From NCBI GenBank assembly GCA_945901965.1, contig CAMDMN010000056.1, positions 1-10,204 on the forward strand: 10,204 bases of DNA. The letters run 5' to 3'. Below are positions 9,001 to 10,204 of the stretch, one piece after another. The stretch's first letter is position 1. Each line of letters starts with the position of its first letter. The notes below the pieces were generated by a model, which did not search any database, was not told where the DNA came from, and was given only the letters and a program-made list of their open reading frames with translations. The position numbers and the translations under genes were made by a program. The DNA comes from Legionella genomosp. 1. GTDB taxonomy: Bacteria; Pseudomonadota; Gammaproteobacteria; Legionellales; Legionellaceae.

Positions 9001-10204
9001 GAAGGCTTATATGGTGCTCTATTACCGCTGTATCCCCGGTTAGCATACCAAGGGATTGACCTTCTTTTGCATAAAGATTTTTGGCTGTAACGTCTACTTT
9101 ACGCATTAATTTGAAAAAAGTTTGTGCTCTTTCATCCGTGTTAATAGCTGCATAGGGATCCTCTAACGGCCCGATAATATCTTTTGGCAATGTTAGTTCG
9201 GAAAAGACCAATAATTCTAGCCTTTTTTTCGCTTCTTCGTATTGACCTGATTCTATTAAATTATCGATTTCACTAATAATAGCGGTTAGATTTTCTATGA
9301 CGGCTTCACCATGAGAAAGGCTTGTTGGGGGCTGCGTTGCAGGTGGGGCTTTCCGTTTTCGACCTATGTAGGTTTTTGTTTGTGTTGGTTCCGCATGGTT
9401 TTTTAATAAAAATATATTTGATTGCGCAGGCATTGACTTTAAAGCGTCTATTGGGGTGGGTTCATCTGGGGTTTTATTAATAGTAATTTTATCTAATTCT
9501 AATAAGTAACCATTTAAGCGCTCTAATTCGCTCATTCTGTATGTCTCATCAAATACATAGCTCGCATCATGAGAAAGTCGATTAAGTAAACGAAGATTGC
9601 TTTTTATGCCCCTTACAATCAACCCCTTTGTTTTCGGACTTAAAAAAGTTCCCTCGGTTTTTAGGGTTGCTATATAGTTATCTAACGCATAAACCTTAAA
9701 ACCATAAATAAAACGAACATAGTCATCTTTATCAGTAAAATGGCTTTTTAGTAATTCATGAAGTACGGATTGGGTACATGTTCCTGATAGTTGTCCTATG
9801 GTAAAGTTAGATAGTTCTTGAGGCGTTGGTGGCGTATTTGCTCGCAATTTCGCACCAGCTAATGCGAGTTTAGCAATAATGTCGTTATATAATTGCTGGG
9901 CATTTGTTACCATTTGACCTACAGGTAACTTTCCAAGGTTAACATCCATTAGTTTTTTTATAATATATGTAAAATTTTTTACAAAATCATTTTTTTTTAA
10001 ATCGTCTTGTTTAATTTCATAAATCATCACAGGGTCATATTTACCCCAATGTTCCCTATGTAACTCCAGCCCACTGCCTGAATTATAAATTTTTATTATT
10101 AAGTCACCATCTTTATTTTTTTGTAATTCATACACCATAGCGTGTCCTGGATCACCAGAATAACCGCCAGGTAATAATATAAATTCGTCTTCTTTTAGAG
10201 ATGA
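2..10204 (-). CDS. Giant DUF3638/DUF3645-family ATPase-like protein, partial at both ends
   Basis: One uninterrupted minus-strand frame of 3,401 codons. I checked every codon of the frame for stops and found none. The start codon lies above 10204 and the stop below 1, so no start choice or ribosome binding site can be assessed. The first in-window Met (residue 23) falls inside a conserved-looking GHAMVYE motif and is not a start. Ordered motifs place it in the DUF3638 (PF12340)/DUF3645 (PF12359) family: MGGGKSK at 1959, DEAH at 2093, PYRSNKAP at 2266, GITGTPWN at 2402, DQAHTVGTDIK at 2559 and QGSLRMRG at 2591. Around this core are long helical arms, a beta-rich block and a helical repeat. I see no membrane segment in the parts I read, so a soluble protein is likely; the signal-peptide region is outside the window. 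Known family members are very large and biochemically uncharacterised as far as I know. Eukaryotic entries are sometimes auto-named 'ubiquitinyl hydrolase', a label I cannot verify here. ATP binding is well supported; substrate and pathway are unknown. Confidence 0.96.
300..860 (-). other. C-terminal alpha-helical repeat (LRV/HEAT-like solenoid)
   Basis: Residues about 3115-3301 contain a diverged repeat of 27-32 residues. Clearest units are LICRIFLNEKISSNALFSIV + QMAPKLSD and TIKALLTRDNISNPDLFKLI + VDKHPNLSR; both fit L-x6-L/N-x2-IS-x3-LF-x-IV-x3-P-x-LS. An earlier unit with ALNKTLSIPELITVIEQ and one with MASHPKLSHNQAITLY share the same frame. Each unit looks like two short helices, with a Pro or Ser-initiated second helix. 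This resembles leucine-rich-repeat-variant or HEAT-type solenoids, which usually bind proteins or peptides. Helical sequence continues to the left edge, so the repeat may extend beyond the window. Confidence 0.55.
860..2400 (-). other. Post-core helical region
   Basis: Residues about 2601-3115 follow the RMR motif and return to mainly helical, Lys/Asn/Glu-rich sequence. They begin with KVEVFDYSAFVENLS and KNVIRNDFCRRILEI. A charged low-complexity segment interrupts the region at bases 1823-1894. A partly beta-like patch follows it (GELKPIHALYFRRDADKLYC and nearby, about bases 1570-1640). I recognise no domain or catalytic motif here. In context it links the ATPase to the C-terminal helical repeat. 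Confidence 0.45.
1823..1894 (-). other. Q/E/K-rich coiled-coil-like segment
   Basis: Residues 2771-2794 (starting KETKKEQQKEQQIEKQ) consist almost only of Lys, Glu and Gln with sparse Val/Ile, and are followed by a TTTT run. The composition fits a single charged helix or a short coiled coil acting as a spacer or oligomerisation element. The opposite strand of this stretch reads as a Leu/Phe/Val-rich peptide, which looks like a membrane segment but is only the complement of Gln/Glu/Lys codons. Confidence 0.65.
2400..3020 (-). other. ATPase core, C-terminal lobe (GTP loop, DQAHTVGTD, RMR)
   Basis: Three landmarks complete the engine. GITGTPWN (residues 2402-2409, bases 2978-3001) resembles the 'SGT/SAT' loop that couples nucleotide state to movement in superfamily-2 proteins. 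DQAHTVGTDIK (2559-2569, bases 2498-2530) matches the 'DxAHTRGTDLK' block of eukaryotic family members and lies where helicase motif V would be. QGSLRMRG (2591-2598, bases 2411-2434) matches their 'QACMRMRQLG' block and could supply arginine fingers (Arg 2595, Arg 2597) like motif VI. The roughly 300 residues between DEAH and the GTP loop are much longer than in a minimal helicase, which is usual for this family. Functional equivalence to motifs III, V and VI is inference. Confidence 0.8.
3377..3409 (-). other. DUF3645-type PYR motif
   Basis: PYRSNKAPKYG (residues 2266-2276), preceded by Ala-Ile and followed by SSFGDEIEA. Eukaryotic DUF3645 segments have the form PYRAKDxPxxxxEFGHPD, so the PYR, K-x-P and F-G-(x)-D elements are retained in order. 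DUF3645 is a very short domain (a few tens of residues) that normally follows DUF3638, and here it follows the DEAH box by about 170 residues, as expected. The His-Pro of the eukaryotic GHPD is absent (GDE here). Its function is unknown. Confidence 0.75.
3780..4440 (-). other. DUF3638 ATPase core, N-terminal lobe (Walker A and DEAH box)
   Basis: Residues about 1922-2142. The P-loop MGGGKSKVILPTLAQ starts at residue 1959 (Lys 1963; bases 4310-4330) and is followed by NLVIIEVPRALLQ, a motif Ia-like segment. FNFDRTSD (Arg 2017) matches the position of the conserved 'PFxR' segment of eukaryotic members. TTGESLQ (2045-2051) corresponds to their 'PEHxLS' segment. The Walker B LIIDEAHEGLD has DEAH at 2093-2096 (bases 3917-3928), 130 residues after the P-loop lysine. 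Eukaryotic relatives usually read MGEGKS/T and DE-S-DE; here the variants are MGGGKS and DEAH, closer to superfamily-2 helicases. Nucleotide binding and hydrolysis are well supported. Helicase activity is not shown and should not be assumed. Confidence 0.85.
4440..6350 (-). other. Second alpha-helical arm before the ATPase core
   Basis: Residues about 1285-1921 are mostly helical, with Leu/Lys/Glu/Ser-rich segments and no recognised catalytic motif. A low-complexity Thr/Ala stretch near 4984-5026 (TQDAAATTTDTTAQRG) divides it and probably forms a disordered linker. The last helices run into FQMYNSMLLRETQVATLNKL (about residues 1922-1941), just before the Walker A loop. That position is where eukaryotic DUF3638 proteins have a conserved 'R-x-x-Q' type entry helix, so this stretch may be the Q-motif-like entry to the ATPase. 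The scaffold role is inferred from position. Confidence 0.45.
6351..6430 (-). other. TPR-like helical hairpin
   Basis: Residues about 1259-1284 read SEEALYLAYLYLGAHQPEKA followed by WSMLEL. The spacing of small and aromatic residues (A-x2-Y-x3-G-x5-P-x-KA) is close to the tetratricopeptide pattern of two antiparallel helices. Only one unit is clear by eye, with weaker helix pairs on either side, so this is called a TPR-like hairpin and not a TPR domain. It sits just after the beta-rich block, at the start of the second helical arm. Confidence 0.4.
6610..7500 (-). other. Beta-rich block upstream of the ATPase core
   Basis: Residues about 901-1198 change character from helical to alternating hydrophobic strands and Gly/Asp/Asn turns. 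Examples are YFIFTSGNETFHVNVVTAMI, GELEIRLQDPHAYI, KYIDVYYDPRTSSYQIELKR, YGLTFNLTF (Tyr at 1135) and GIPQLLLINDASEEMAILP, ending in AILPIGQF (1189-1196). The arrangement of a YGL(T/S)F-type strand, a short Tyr/Phe-containing hairpin and an ILPxG motif resembles what I recall preceding the ATPase region in other DUF3638-family giants. This is memory, not a computed match. No catalytic residues are evident; a beta-sandwich-like structural or ligand-binding domain is likely. Confidence 0.5.
7500..9300 (-). other. First long alpha-helical arm
   Basis: Residues about 302-901 read as almost continuous amphipathic helices rich in Leu, Glu, Lys and aromatic residues, with few glycines or prolines. 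Examples are ISEIDNLIESGQYEEAKKRL and LRSHYTEITKLINASPDKNL. Several helix pairs have TPR-like or HEAT-like spacing (for example GQYEEAKKRLELL), but I could not define a regular repeat across the region. It carries no recognisable catalytic motif. In DUF3638-family giants such regions flank the ATPase core and presumably act as scaffold or binding surfaces; that role is inference. Confidence 0.5.
8631..8672. repeat. 21-bp in-frame tandem duplication
   Basis: Two adjacent 21-bp units, 8631-8651 and 8652-8672, match at 19 of 21 positions; the differences are the 15th and 16th bases. Because the unit is seven codons, the frame is preserved. The protein shows KELELYK followed directly by KALELYK (residues 512-525) inside a helix. 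Two heptad-like turns are thus repeated exactly, which suggests a recent slippage or unequal-exchange event that lengthened a helix. Confidence 0.85.
9311..9370 (-). other. Pro/Thr-rich linker with basic RKRK patch
   Basis: Residues 279-298 contain GRKRKAPPATQPPTS, a short low-complexity stretch that separates the N-terminal module from the first helical arm. RKRK occupies residues 282-285. Composition is unlike both neighbours, which are Leu/Glu/Lys-rich and helical, so this is most simply a flexible interdomain linker. The basic cluster followed by prolines resembles a monopartite nuclear localisation signal. That would matter only if the protein is delivered into a eukaryotic cell, which nothing else in the window demonstrates. 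Confidence 0.5.
9660..10204 (-). other. N-terminal putative His-Asn-Cys enzyme-like module
   Basis: Window residues 1-182. The segment opens with LLPGGYSGDPGHAMVYEL (His at residue 21). A strand-like stretch follows, ending in IYNSGSGLELH (Asn 41, His 49). About 90 residues later comes GQLSGTCTQSVLHELL (Cys 143), where the Cys sits at the head of a predicted helix. A Gly-rich GHA motif on a strand, an Asn-Ser-Gly turn and a Cys at a helix start are the kinds of residues found in papain-like or LRAT/NlpC-like cysteine enzymes. The order here is His first and Cys last, as in circularly permuted versions. I cannot assign a Pfam family and the true N-terminus is outside the window. Assignment as a protease or transferase is inference only; a non-catalytic binding domain remains possible. 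Confidence 0.4.

Noticed and set aside
9990..9998. Poly-T runs as rho-independent terminators on the plus strand
   Set aside because: No GC-rich stem was noticed before them, and all lie inside the coding frame as AAA/Lys-rich codons of the minus strand.
2..10204. Two or more adjacent genes fused by chance in the same frame
   Set aside because: There is no stop anywhere in the frame and the family motifs run in a consistent order. A natural multidomain protein is simpler, though internal starts cannot be excluded.

Overview
The whole window lies inside one giant protein-coding gene on the minus strand. I read the frame whose codons occupy plus-strand positions p to p+2 with p = 2 mod 3, from 10204 down to 2. 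It holds 3,401 consecutive sense codons with no stop. The start codon lies beyond the right edge (above 10204) and the stop codon beyond the left edge (below 1), so both termini are missing. There is no intergenic space, RNA gene, promoter, terminator or mobile element that I can support. Residue numbers below are window residues, counted from 10204 downward (residue n has its lowest base at 10202 - 3(n-1)).

The protein is a bacterial-looking member of the DUF3638/DUF3645 giant ATPase-like family, best known from fungi, plants and other eukaryotes. The landmarks appear in the expected order. These are a Walker A loop MGGGKSK (1959-1965), a Walker B/DEAH box (2093-2096), a DUF3645-type PYRSNKAP motif (2266-2273), a GITGTPWN loop (2402-2409), DQAHTVGTDIK (2559-2569) and an arginine-rich QGSLRMRG motif (2591-2598). 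The whole resembles a superfamily-2-like two-lobe P-loop ATPase engine. It is embedded in very long helical arms, with a beta-rich block before it and a short-period alpha-helical repeat near the C-terminal side.

Layout in protein order (right to left on the map): a putative His...Asn...Cys enzyme-like N-terminal module (about 9660-10204); a Pro/Thr linker with a basic RKRK patch (about 9311-9370); a long helical arm with a 21-bp internal tandem duplication (about 7500-9300); a beta-rich block (about 6610-7500); a second helical arm with a TPR-like hairpin (about 4440-6610); the ATPase core (about 2400-4440); a helical region with a Q/E/K-rich coiled-coil-like segment (about 860-2400); and a 27-32-residue helical repeat (about 300-860) running on towards the left edge.

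The organism cannot be named from this window. The DNA is clearly AT-rich, the protein is rich in Lys/Asn/Ile/Leu, and A8-A9 coding tracts recur. A eukaryote-like giant ATPase in an intron-free 10-kb frame fits a host-associated intracellular bacterium. Legionellales-type gammaproteobacteria or amoeba-associated Chlamydiae are my best guesses, at low confidence. The most interesting hypothesis is a giant effector-like machine that couples an N-terminal cysteine-enzyme-like module to a DUF3638 ATPase and to solenoid binding arms.
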